This document shows positions 54,641-62,455 of a stretch of 64,000 bases of DNA, one piece after another. Positions within the stretch are counted from its first letter, which is position 1. Every line of letters starts with the position of its first letter. Position numbers and translations under genes: made by a program. The notes under the pieces were generated by a model that ran no database searches, had not been told where the DNA came from, and saw only the letters and a list, made by a program, of their open reading frames with translations. Origin of the DNA: Clostridiaceae bacterium OM02-2AC (GTDB lineage Bacteria; Bacillota_I; Bacilli_A; Erysipelotrichales; Erysipelotrichaceae); the NCBI GenBank assembly GCA_003481775.1, contig QULU01000024.1:1-64000 (forward strand), written 5' to 3'.

Positions 54641-55207
54641 TTATCCGGCAGATTTCTGTTTCGGTTTCTTACGAAGCTTTAATTCAACAGGGATTTGAGC
54701 AGCGGCCTCCTGCAGCAGAGATGCAGCCAGCTCAGCTTTTTCCTTCCTTGTATATGTATCCGTTTTTGCTTCCGATAAACGTTGCATGATACATCTCAGC
54801 TCCTTCAGCTCCAGCAGATTTACGGCAAGTGTAAACAGCGTCTTTCGTCTGCCATCATTATAATCAGATAAAAGCTCCTTCAACAAATTGATTTTTTCCT
54901 GCTGCTCCTCATGATATGCAGTGGCTCCGATCGTCTTCATGCGCAGGAAATCCTGCATGCGGTTGCGGTGCGTGATAAAGGAATCATACGCATCCGGCTC
55001 TGCATACCGCTCACAAGGAAATTCAGAGCACGCAGAGCAATACAGCGGTGTGACCTCCCTTTGCATAGCACACCGTGCTATCGCACACGCCTGATTTCCG
55101 GCGCCTCCCCCACACCCGGGACAATAACCACCCAGCTGCATACTGCAGAGTCCGCAGTTTAAGCCGCATAGTGAAAACAGCTGATCCTCACGTTCAAATC
55201 CCTTCAT
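54641..55207 (-). CDS. DUF3795 cysteine-rich protein
   Basis: Protein of 188 residues. The N-terminal 70 residues hold a Cys-rich zinc- or iron-binding segment with LCGLNCGLC, YCPGCGGG and YCSACSEFPCERY, as in DUF3795. The C-terminal 120 residues are helical and lysine-rich, with YTRKEKAEL and a basic end. Function is unknown. GGAGG precedes the ATG. It runs in the same direction as ytaF, 61 bases away, and may share a transcript. Confidence 0.85.
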   Translation of the reverse strand: MKGFEREDQLFSLCGLNCGLCSMQLGGYCPGCGGGAGNQACAIARCAMQREVTPLYCSACSEFPCERYAEPDAYDSFITHRNRMQDFLRMKTIGATAYHEEQQEKINLLKELLSDYNDGRRKTLFTLAVNLLELKELRCIMQRLSEAKTDTYTRKEKAELAASLLQEAAAQIPVELKLRKKPKQKSAG

Positions 55208-55496
55208 ACACACACCTCCGCTTTGATAAAACGATGCATCTCTGTCTTCATTCTACCATCTCTATATCAGAAAGTCATGACTTTTATCGGTATGTGATTA
55301 TCAGCCCTAGCCTGCTGAAAGGAGACAATATCCTTGCGTACCTTAGAATACGAAGCAGCCGCTTGCTGGGACGGTTGAAAGCTTACAAAAAAACAGGAAG
55401 CGAGCGATGTCGAAATTGCTCAATCCTCCTGTTATTTATTTACAAGTGCTGTGTCGAAGCATGTATGTCGTATTGTGTATGCATGCCGTAAGTAGA
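55208..55496. other. Intergenic region
   Basis: About 290 bases with the terminator of the AT-hook gene. No gene was found. Confidence 0.4.
55385..55432 (-). terminator. Terminator of the AT-hook gene
   Basis: ACAGGA/TCCTGT outer and GAGC/GCTC inner pairs on the minus strand, followed by seven T residues. Confidence 0.7.
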
Positions 55497-56183
55497 TTAC
55501 AGTTCTGTAATATTACCTTTCTTATCAGCCAGAATCACACTCATATTCAGGCTGTTTTTTACTGCTTTCGGTATTTCATTCCACTGCCTGCGATAGGAAA
55601 CAGAATCGTTGAATGCAATACTGTAATGCGTATTTGTATCCTCGATATGCTTTAAAACCTCGCTCAGCTTCACCGGCAGTGTCTGTTTTCTTCCCCGCTT
55701 GATTCCCTGTACATTGATCACCCAGCGTTGGCTCTCGTTGTGTGCTTCAATGAAATCCTTATTTTCGATGTATTCCCAGCCATGCTCACCCAGCCAGGAT
55801 TTGATAAGATTGCATAAATCCTCTGTATTTCTCTTCATTTTTGCTTTTCTGGCGGCCAGCTTCTCTTCTTCACTCTTTGCCGGTCTGCCACGCTTTTTAT
55901 TCGGAAACATGCGCTCTCTTTCTTCCAGCTGCTCTACATAGAAGCGTACGGTCAGATGAGAACCAAAGCCGGTGTTTCCCTTTGGTCTTCTAAGAATCTC
56001 ATCACCTTCCAGCATCAGCTTGTAGATCGCCTGGCAGCAGGTTGGCATCGTTGCATGGTTCGGGCTCACGTTCGCATGCAGCTCCTTGGAGTTTACTTCT
56101 ATAAATGCCTTGCCTTCTTTTTGTGCAGTCACCTTCATGTTTTCAATAACTTCCAAGTAATCTTTAATTCCTGGACCTTTCAT
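55497..56183 (-). CDS. AT-hook DNA-binding protein with degenerate nuclease-like C-terminal domain
   Basis: Unrecognised protein of 228 residues in three parts. Residues about 1-85 look like a winged helix (KELHANVSPNHATMPTCCQAIYKLMLEG, then a FGSHLTVRFYV wing). Next comes an AT-hook, KKRGRPAKS, with a basic helix. The C-terminal 100 residues have the strand pattern of PD-(D/E)XK-type proteins (WVINVQG, YSIAFND, YRRQWNEIPKAVKN, LNMSVILADKKGNI). In that pattern, homologs often show an E-x-K at the position reading NVQ here, so it is probably inactive. It is divergent from an HNH endonuclease gene. Functional role is inferred only. Confidence 0.75.
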   Translation of the reverse strand: MKGPGIKDYLEVIENMKVTAQKEGKAFIEVNSKELHANVSPNHATMPTCCQAIYKLMLEGDEILRRPKGNTGFGSHLTVRFYVEQLEERERMFPNKKRGRPAKSEEEKLAARKAKMKRNTEDLCNLIKSWLGEHGWEYIENKDFIEAHNESQRWVINVQGIKRGRKQTLPVKLSEVLKHIEDTNTHYSIAFNDSVSYRRQWNEIPKAVKNSLNMSVILADKKGNITEL

Positions 56184-56311
56184 TCTTTAACACTCTCCTT
56201 TTATTGCTTACATTGTAAATGTTTTGATTTGTCGAATACTATCACAATTTGACCAGTTAGAAAATTTTTTTAAAAAATATGTGTATAATAGAGTTAGGAA
56301 GTGGTGAAGAC
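56184..56311. promoter_or_regulatory. Divergent promoter region of the AT-hook and HNH genes
   Basis: About 130 very AT-rich bases, a natural target for an AT-hook protein. TATAAT (56283-56288) lies 24 bases before the HNH start; the -35 is not clear. No simple palindromic operator was found. Confidence 0.45.
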
Positions 56312-57358
56312 ATGAGAAAAATGCTATTTAAGAAAATTCTGAGCATCCTGGATGCCATCGAGCTGCAGGGCGTAAGCTTACATGATGCCCCGCTGCGTGT
56401 TTATGAGGAGATTGCAGGCGAGTATTATGCCATGAAGCTCAGTGAAATTCGGGATTTGATCAGCTTTCTGAATGAAAAGAAAATGTTGAAGACAACGCCG
56501 CGCGGAATTGATTTAACGCCTGCGGCAACAATCTATGCCAAAAGCAACCAGAATTCCGGTGTGGAGGCTCTGTCTATTTTTGAAAGCTTTATCAAGGATC
56601 CTTTGATTTTCCGATACTATCATGAACAGATGCGGACAAATCCGTTTCGTGATAAACAGTTTGTCCTGGAATATGTTGACAGAGAAAGCCTTCAGCTCAT
56701 GCTGCAGACTACTCTGTTTGAGGTCGTGGAGGAGAAGCTGCGCTTCCATCCGCGGCTGCTGAAGGGAATTTCGGATATCCTGCAGGAATACAGTGATGAA
56801 AAAATACCGCTGGTATCCATCACACTGACTGCGCTGTACACCTCCAGTATCGTAGCTCACGAGGATATGCGTATTGATTATAAGAATACCAGCTACAGTA
56901 TGATTGATTATAAATATAAGCATATCATACATGGTATCATTCCAAGAAAAGGGATACCCCATGACCGAGATGAAACCAAGGCGCTGCAGGTGTTTTATAA
57001 GGATACGCTATTTCATGAGTTTGACCACAGCTGTCCGATTTGCGGCATCAATATACCACATATGCTGATTGCATCACACATCAAGCCGTTTCGTGACTGT
57101 GCACATATTTATGAGGCAATCGACCATGATAATGGGTTGCTTCTATGCCGCAATCATGATTATCTCTTTGACCAGGGCTATTTTACGTTTGACGAAAATG
57201 GCTATATCATCTTCAGTGAAGAGCTGCTGGATAAAGAGAATCTGGACAGTGCCTACAGTCTTCGTAAAAACTACAGGCTTCAAGACTGCTATCTGAGCGA
57301 AAACCGGATGAAGTTTATGGCATATCATCGGGAATTTATTTTTCGCAGGAACAGGTAA
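56312..57358 (+). CDS. HNH endonuclease
   Basis: Protein of 348 residues with an N-terminal 230-residue helical region of unknown type and a C-terminal HNH nuclease domain. The nuclease has a zinc knuckle CPICG, ASHIKPFRDC (His), DNGLLLCRNHDYLFDQGYFTFDENG (Asn, Cys and His). This is the HNH_2 pattern of restriction-like enzymes such as those in type II or McrA-like systems. The N-terminal part may recognise DNA. GAGTTAGGAAG precedes the start. It is divergently placed with the AT-hook protein, and no methyltransferase is beside it. Confidence 0.9.
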   Translation: MRKMLFKKILSILDAIELQGVSLHDAPLRVYEEIAGEYYAMKLSEIRDLISFLNEKKMLKTTPRGIDLTPAATIYAKSNQNSGVEALSIFESFIKDPLIFRYYHEQMRTNPFRDKQFVLEYVDRESLQLMLQTTLFEVVEEKLRFHPRLLKGISDILQEYSDEKIPLVSITLTALYTSSIVAHEDMRIDYKNTSYSMIDYKYKHIIHGIIPRKGIPHDRDETKALQVFYKDTLFHEFDHSCPICGINIPHMLIASHIKPFRDCAHIYEAIDHDNGLLLCRNHDYLFDQGYFTFDENGYIIFSEELLDKENLDSAYSLRKNYRLQDCYLSENRMKFMAYHREFIFRRNR

Positions 57359-57472
57359 GATATCCAATCCCTATTATAGAGACAAAATATAAAGTAAATA
57401 TTAACAGAACATAAAATAGTATGTGAAATTGTCAAAGAAATGATGCATGCTGTTCCTAAGAAAAATATCATG

Positions 57473-57496
57473 AAGGAAGCTCACTGCTTCCTTTTT
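57473..57496 (+). terminator. Terminator of the HNH gene
   Basis: AAGGAAGC/GCTTCCTT stem around TCACT followed by five T residues. Confidence 0.8.
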
Positions 57497-57564
57497 ATAT
57501 GGCAGTTTATATAATAAATGGCCATTTAAGATTAAAGAGCTGTTCAAAAAGCGAAGCAGGATAA

Positions 57565-57599
57565 TTGACTTTCCTAACTGTAACTTTTATAATTACAGT
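57565..57599 (+). promoter_or_regulatory. Promoter and operator of the thiol-redox operon
   Basis: -35 TTGACT (57565-57570), 17 bases, -10 TATAAT (57588-57593). The perfect inverted repeat ACTGTAA-N9-TTACAGT (57577-57599) encloses the -10 box. It is a probable Rrf2-type operator for the regulator encoded second in the operon. Confidence 0.7.
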
Positions 57600-57614
57600 A
57601 AAAGGAGGTATCGT

Positions 57615-58037
57615 ATGAAAAAAATAGCCTTGTTTACCGTATTTGCCTGTATCATGGTCATACTGCAGGGTTGTGCAAAGGATATGCCATTGGAGGAGAA
57701 TAAGGAAGCAACACAGGAAAACAGCAATGCCTATCACAAAATAGACGCGAAGAAAGCAAAAGAAATGATGGATGCCGGAAAGGTCACAATCGTTGATGTA
57801 AGAACACAGCAGGAATATAAGGAAAAGCATATACCAGATGCCATTCTCGTTCCGAATGAAACAATAGAGGAGGAAGCGAAGGACAAGCATCCGGATCCGG
57901 ATGCTGTATTGCTTGTACATTGCCGAACGGGAGTCCGCAGTAAGCAGGCAAGCGACAAGCTGGTACAGATGGGATATAGGAATGTGTATGATTTTGGTGG
58001 TATCAATGACTGGCCGTATGATACCGTAAGCGAATAA
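57615..58037 (+). CDS. Rhodanese-like lipoprotein
   Basis: Exported single-domain sulfurtransferase of 140 residues. The signal peptide ends in LQGC, with Cys20 lipidated. The rhodanese core contains VDVRTQQEYKEKHIPDAI and the active-site loop HCRTGVRS with Cys near 99. It accepts sulfane sulfur or acts as a thiol carrier outside the membrane. AAGGAGG precedes the ATG. It is the first gene of an operon with Rrf2, thioredoxin and thioredoxin reductase. Confidence 0.93.
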   Translation: MKKIALFTVFACIMVILQGCAKDMPLEENKEATQENSNAYHKIDAKKAKEMMDAGKVTIVDVRTQQEYKEKHIPDAILVPNETIEEEAKDKHPDPDAVLLVHCRTGVRSKQASDKLVQMGYRNVYDFGGINDWPYDTVSE

Positions 58038-58041
58038 GCTT

Positions 58042-58479
58042 ATGAATAGCGAATTTATTATTGCTCTGCATGCACTTGCCTATCTAAGGCATCGCAATAC
58101 AAAGGTTTCCAGCGAGGAGCTGGCGAAAAGTATATGTACAAATCCGGCACGCATCCGCAAGGTGATGGCCAAGCTGAAGAAAGCAGGACTGCTGGAAACA
58201 AGAGAGGGTAACAGTGGCGGCTATGAGCTGCATGGCGATGCTGCCGCAATCAGGCTTTCTGACCTTGCACAGGCGTTACAGCAGCCGCTAACGAAATCCG
58301 GCTGGAGAAGCGGTACACTGAATACCTATTGTATGATAGCTACGGGTATGGGTACTGTTGTGGACACGCTGGAAGCTACCCTGAATGAGGTGTGTATGCA
58401 ATCCCTTTCTCAAATCACGATCGAAGATATCAGCCAACAGCTGATTGCTATTGAAAACCATAAAAATAAGGAGGAATGA
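58042..58479 (+). CDS. Rrf2-family transcriptional regulator
   Basis: DNA-binding protein of 145 residues with a winged helix (about 5-65, TNPARIRKVMAKLKKAGLLETREGNSGGY is the family signature). Some relatives (IscR, NsrR) bind an iron-sulfur cluster by three Cys; here Cys lie in NTYCMIATG and NEVCMQSL, plus one in SICTN, so a cluster or thiol switch is possible. It starts four bases after the rhodanese stop and lacks a strong ribosome site. It likely binds ACTGTAA-N9-TTACAGT at the operon promoter. Confidence 0.9.
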   Translation: MNSEFIIALHALAYLRHRNTKVSSEELAKSICTNPARIRKVMAKLKKAGLLETREGNSGGYELHGDAAAIRLSDLAQALQQPLTKSGWRSGTLNTYCMIATGMGTVVDTLEATLNEVCMQSLSQITIEDISQQLIAIENHKNKEE

Positions 58480-58482
58480 AGT

Positions 58483-58809
58483 ATGGCACTCGTAACAGCA
58501 AATAATGAGAATTTTTATGAACTAATTGAAAAAGAAGGGACTGTTGTGGAATTTTGGGCACCGTGGTGCGGATACTGCAGGCGTCTGGCACCGGTATTGA
58601 AACAGATTGCAGGGGAGTATCCTGATCTGACACTGGTACAGGTGAACATTGATGATTATGAAGAACTTTCTGATCGCTATGGTGTGGAAACGATCCCCTG
58701 CATGATGGTGTTCCATGATGAAAAGCCATCCACTCCTTTGATTGCACCGCAGGCAAAAGCGCAGGTAATCACTTGGATGAAAGAACAAAAAGCTGCAGGA
58801 ATCGAATAG
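58483..58809 (+). CDS. trxA: Thioredoxin
   Basis: Redox protein of 108 residues with the active site WCGYC (about 28-32; normal thioredoxin WCGPC, so Tyr replaces Pro and the redox potential may be higher) and the cis-Pro loop ETIPCMM with an extra Cys. It reduces disulfides in the cytoplasm. AAGGAGG precedes the start. It is placed directly before its reductase. Confidence 0.94.
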   Translation: MALVTANNENFYELIEKEGTVVEFWAPWCGYCRRLAPVLKQIAGEYPDLTLVQVNIDDYEELSDRYGVETIPCMMVFHDEKPSTPLIAPQAKAQVITWMKEQKAAGIE

Positions 58810-58825
58810 AAGGTGAGGTATTCTC

Positions 58826-59752
58826 ATGAACAAGCAGATATATGATGTGGCGATTATCGGCGGCGGTCCGGCTGGCTATAGTGCAGCTTTATACTGTGCG
58901 AGGAGTGCATTATCGGTTCTCGTACTGGAAAAGCTATCAGCGGGAGGCCAGATGGCAACCACTGGAATCGTAGAGAATTATCCAGGCTTTGAGGAAGGCA
59001 TCGACGGCTTTGACCTTGGAGAAAAGATGCAGCAGCAGGCAGAACGCTTTGGCGCAAAAACCGTTTATGCCGGTGTTGAAGGTGCGGATTTAACAGCGCA
59101 GCCAAAGCTTTTACATACGGATGAAGGCGATATGGAAGCGAAGACGGTTATCATTGCCACAGGAGCCTATCCAAGAGAGCTTGGTCTTCCAAATGAATCC
59201 AGTCTGCGAGGGCGCGGTGTCGCTTATTGTGCAGCCTGTGACGGCATGATGTATAAAGGGAAGGATGTCATTATAGTCGGTGGCGGAAACAGCGCCATTG
59301 CGGATGCTCTGTATCTAGATAAGATATGCAAAAGTGTTACTCTGATTCATCGTCGCGAGGAGCTCAGAGCAAGTAAGGTGTATGCGAGACAGCTGGAAAA
59401 CAGTACCATCCGGTTTGTCTGGAACAGCCGTGTAAAAGAAATTCTCGCAGATAAAAGGGTCAGCGGAGCCGTTATTGAAAACATGAAAACAAAGGAAACA
59501 CAGGTCATAGCTGCACAGGGGCTGTTTGTCGCTATCGGTCGCATTCCGGATACAGCAGTCTTTGAGGGACAGCTGGAAGTGAACAAGGCAGGCTATATCG
59601 TTGCGGATGAAACAACACGCACCAGTATTCCCGGTGTATTCGCCATTGGAGATGTTCGTGATAAGCCTCTGCGTCAGATCGTCACTGCAGTGAGTGATGG
59701 AGCTGTCGCTTCTAAGTTTGTAGACGAATTCCTTGCAGGATTGCCGCAATAA
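58826..59752 (+). CDS. trxB: Thioredoxin-disulfide reductase
   Basis: FAD/NADPH enzyme of 308 residues. FAD motif GGGPAGYSAA (about 12-21), redox-active CAACDG (about 133-138), NADPH motif GGGNSAIADAL (about 152-162) and the C-terminal FAIGDVRDKPLRQ pattern are present. It passes electrons from NADPH to the thioredoxin encoded just upstream. AAGGTGAGG precedes the ATG. Confidence 0.97.
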   Translation: MNKQIYDVAIIGGGPAGYSAALYCARSALSVLVLEKLSAGGQMATTGIVENYPGFEEGIDGFDLGEKMQQQAERFGAKTVYAGVEGADLTAQPKLLHTDEGDMEAKTVIIATGAYPRELGLPNESSLRGRGVAYCAACDGMMYKGKDVIIVGGGNSAIADALYLDKICKSVTLIHRREELRASKVYARQLENSTIRFVWNSRVKEILADKRVSGAVIENMKTKETQVIAAQGLFVAIGRIPDTAVFEGQLEVNKAGYIVADETTRTSIPGVFAIGDVRDKPLRQIVTAVSDGAVASKFVDEFLAGLPQ

Positions 59753-59806
59753 AGTTACAATGAAACAAACATAGCAGGATGTGACGGCATTCGGGGAGGA
59801 AAGCGT

Positions 59807-61354
59807 ATGATACAGGAATTGTTTGATTTTATAACACAGCGTTGGGATTTTCTATTGCCGCTTATTTATGAGCATTTGCAGATATCCGCAATCGCTATTG
59901 TCTTTGCTACCATAGTGGGTGTCAGTATCGGTATTCTCATTGCAGAAAAACGAAAGGCTTCTTCTCTGACACTTGGAATCATCAGCTTTCTGTATACGAT
60001 TCCTTCTATTTCCATGCTGGGCTTTCTGATTCCGGTAACCGGGATCGGTAATACGAGCGCCATCATCGCATTGAGCATTTATGCACTGCTCCCTATCATA
60101 CGTAGCACCTATACCGGTATCACCGGTGTGGAAGAGGATATTCTGGAGGCTGCCCGCGGCATGGGAAGTACCGCTGCACAGATTCTCTGGCGCATTAAGC
60201 TTCCGCTTGCCATGCCGGTTATATTATCCGGCTTTAAAAATATGGTGGTGATGACGATTGCCCTGGCGGGTATTGCTTCCTTTATCGGTGCAGGCGGTCT
60301 GGGTGTCGCCATTTACCGCGGTATCACAACCAATAATTTAACGATGACGCTGGCAGGAAGTCTGGCAGTTGCTGTACTTGCCTTTGTCTTTGATATTCTG
60401 ATGAATATTCTGGAATCCTTTTTCACAAAACGGAAGCATTCCAGAAAACAGAAGCGCGCCGTGGCTGTTGTGCTTCTCTGCATTCTGCTTGCGGGATGCA
60501 CGACCATGCTTACGATTCCTTCTAAAAAGGATACCATTCATATCGCCACAAAACCAATGACAGAGGAATTTATCATCGGAGAAATGTTGAAGCAGCTGAT
60601 TGAAGATCGAACAGACCTTTCCGTTGAAATAACCAAGGGAGTCGGCGGAGGTACAAGCAATATTCATCCGGCAATGGTTAAGGGTGATTTTGACATGTAT
60701 CCGGAATATACTGGAACCTCTTGGAGCTTTGTGTTAAAGAAAAAAGAAATACCTGAACACGATATCCTGTACAAGGAGCTTGTCAGGGAATATAAGCAGC
60801 AGTATCATCTGGAATGGACAGGCTTATACGGCTTCAATAACACCTATGGTATCGCGGTCACAAAAGAAACAGCACAGCGCTATCACTTAAAGACCTATGC
60901 TGATTTGGCCAGCGTATCCAGTCGAATGTCCTTTGGCGCAGAATATGACTATTATGAACGTGATGACGGATATGATGCTATGGTCAAAGCAAATGATTTT
61001 CATTTCAAGAAAAGCATTGATCTGGATATCGGTCTGAAATATGATGCCCTGTTGAAGAAAGAGGTGGATGCCATTCTGGTTTTCACAACCGATGGAAGAA
61101 TCAGTGATCCCGATATCGTTGTGCTGCAGGATGAAAACAATTATTTTGAGAAATATTATGCAGGAACTGTTGTTCGTGAGGAGACACTTGCCACATATCC
61201 CCAGCTGCGCAGTGTTCTGGAGCTGTTAAATGGACAGATCAGTGAAAAGGAAATGGCGGAGATGAACAATGATGTTGAAACCAAGGGCAGAAATGAGGCA
61301 GATGTCGCAAGAGATTTCCTTGTGAAGAAGCAGCTTCTGGAGGTGACAAAATGA
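59807..61354 (+). CDS. Glycine betaine/osmoprotectant ABC permease fused to substrate-binding protein
   Basis: Fusion of 515 residues. Residues about 1-205 are an OpuBB/OpuCB-type permease with five to six helices and the EAARGMGSTAAQILWRIKLP coupling loop. A hydrophobic segment ending in LLAGC (about 225-230) leads to a substrate-binding domain (about 240-515) of the OpuAC/ProX fold (KPMTEEFIIGEM, YPEYTG, YGFNNTYGIAV). LAGC is a lipobox-like sequence, so the binding domain may be cut free and lipidated or remain fused. It would import betaine or choline for osmotic protection. It overlaps the ATPase gene by four bases. Confidence 0.93.
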   Translation: MIQELFDFITQRWDFLLPLIYEHLQISAIAIVFATIVGVSIGILIAEKRKASSLTLGIISFLYTIPSISMLGFLIPVTGIGNTSAIIALSIYALLPIIRSTYTGITGVEEDILEAARGMGSTAAQILWRIKLPLAMPVILSGFKNMVVMTIALAGIASFIGAGGLGVAIYRGITTNNLTMTLAGSLAVAVLAFVFDILMNILESFFTKRKHSRKQKRAVAVVLLCILLAGCTTMLTIPSKKDTIHIATKPMTEEFIIGEMLKQLIEDRTDLSVEITKGVGGGTSNIHPAMVKGDFDMYPEYTGTSWSFVLKKKEIPEHDILYKELVREYKQQYHLEWTGLYGFNNTYGIAVTKETAQRYHLKTYADLASVSSRMSFGAEYDYYERDDGYDAMVKANDFHFKKSIDLDIGLKYDALLKKEVDAILVFTTDGRISDPDIVVLQDENNYFEKYYAGTVVREETLATYPQLRSVLELLNGQISEKEMAEMNNDVETKGRNEADVARDFLVKKQLLEVTK

Positions 61355-62079
61355 GCAGCATAAGAATGGAGCATATCGTCCACTCCTATGGAGAGCATAC
61401 TGTCCTAAAGGATTTCAGTATGGATATTCACGACGGGGAGTTTATCAGTGTAATCGGTGGAAGCGGAAGCGGGAAGACAACCGTTCTGAAGCTGATCAAT
61501 GGTCTTCTGATTCCGGATCAAGGTGAAATCTATGTGCAGGATAAGGATATTCGCAAGGTGGATCAGAATGAGCTGCGCCGCAATATCGGCTATGTCATTC
61601 AAAGTATCGGTCTGTTTCCGCATATGACGATTGAGGAAAACATCGGTTATGTACTATCTCTGACGAAACAGGATTCCGCTTTGATTCAGGAGCGTGTCAA
61701 GGAAATGATGGATATCATGAAGCTGGAGAAGCAGTTGCTGACCCGCTATCCTGACGAGCTGAGCGGCGGTCAGAAGCAGCGTGTCGGTATTGCCCGTGCA
61801 CTTGCTTCCCATCCGAAAATTCTGTTAATGGATGAGCCGTTTGGTGCCGTGGATGAAATTACCCGCCACTCTCTTCAGGATGAAATTCTCAGGATTTATC
61901 ATGAATTGCACATCACAATTTTCTTTATCACGCATGATATCCGTGAGGCACTGCGTCTTGGAACACGCGTCATGATTATGAAGGATGGCAACATCGAACA
62001 GTTTGATACACCGGATATTGTGAAAAAACAGCCGCAGACAGAATTTGTCCGACAGCTGTTATCCTATCTGAATGAGTAA
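61351..62079 (+). CDS. Glycine betaine/osmoprotectant ABC ATPase
   Basis: ATPase of 242 residues with Walker A GGSGSGKT (about 35-42), Q-loop YVIQSIGLFPHMT, signature LSGGQKQR (about 133-140), Walker B ILLMDEPFGAVDEI and switch His in FITHDIREAL. The CBS domains present in many OpuA/OpuCA proteins are missing, so it does not sense ionic strength by them. It powers the fused permease/binding protein just upstream. A terminator follows. Confidence 0.95.
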   Translation: MSSIRMEHIVHSYGEHTVLKDFSMDIHDGEFISVIGGSGSGKTTVLKLINGLLIPDQGEIYVQDKDIRKVDQNELRRNIGYVIQSIGLFPHMTIEENIGYVLSLTKQDSALIQERVKEMMDIMKLEKQLLTRYPDELSGGQKQRVGIARALASHPKILLMDEPFGAVDEITRHSLQDEILRIYHELHITIFFITHDIREALRLGTRVMIMKDGNIEQFDTPDIVKKQPQTEFVRQLLSYLNE

Positions 62080-62125
62080 AACAGAATATCAAGGATTCTA
62101 TGAATACCTTATAAATATAATTAAG

Positions 62126-62178
62126 AAAATGGAGAGATGATGCTGTGAATCATAACAGCAACCATACGCTCCATTTTT
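62126..62178 (+). terminator. Terminator of the osmoprotectant transporter
   Basis: AAAATGGAG/CTCCATTTT outer stem with an inner GCTGT/ACAGC hairpin and a T-run. Confidence 0.75.
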
Positions 62179-62210
62179 ATTATCATCCAGACTTACAAAA
62201 ATCGTTAATA

Positions 62211-62411
62211 CTATTGCCTTAACCGCCTATCTATTGCATAAATCTGTTTGCTTTCCTTATGTGATACCATTGTGCCATAAACTATGGTAAGCAGATATTT
62301 TGGATTGTAATCTCTGATGGTTTCCATCAGTGCAAGCTCACGCTTTAAAATTTAACCGTCAGCATTATATTTTTTCATATCTTCATGATTTTCAAAAAGC
62401 TTTGCTATCTT
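62211..62411 (-). pseudogene. Decayed coding remnant of unknown family
   Basis: A frame of about 67 codons, interrupted once by TAA near the middle, reads like real protein: KIAKLFENHEDMKKYNADG before the stop, then KRELALMETIRDYNPKYLL and TIVYGTMVSHKESKQIYAID. No start or ribosome site is present. The family is not recognised. It is probably the end of a lost gene. Confidence 0.45.
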
Positions 62412-62415
62412 AAAA

Positions 62416-62448
62416 AGAAAGCAGAAACCACAATATTATGATTTCTGC
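62416..62448 (-). terminator. Terminator of the choloylglycine hydrolase-family gene
   Basis: GCAGAAA/TTTCTGC stem; on the minus strand TTTCTTTTT follows. Confidence 0.7.
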
Positions 62449-62455
62449 ACACGCA

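Larger units (their letters stand above)
62080..62455. other. Convergent intergenic region
   Basis: About 375 bases with terminators for both neighbouring operons and a degraded minus-strand coding remnant between them. Confidence 0.5.
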
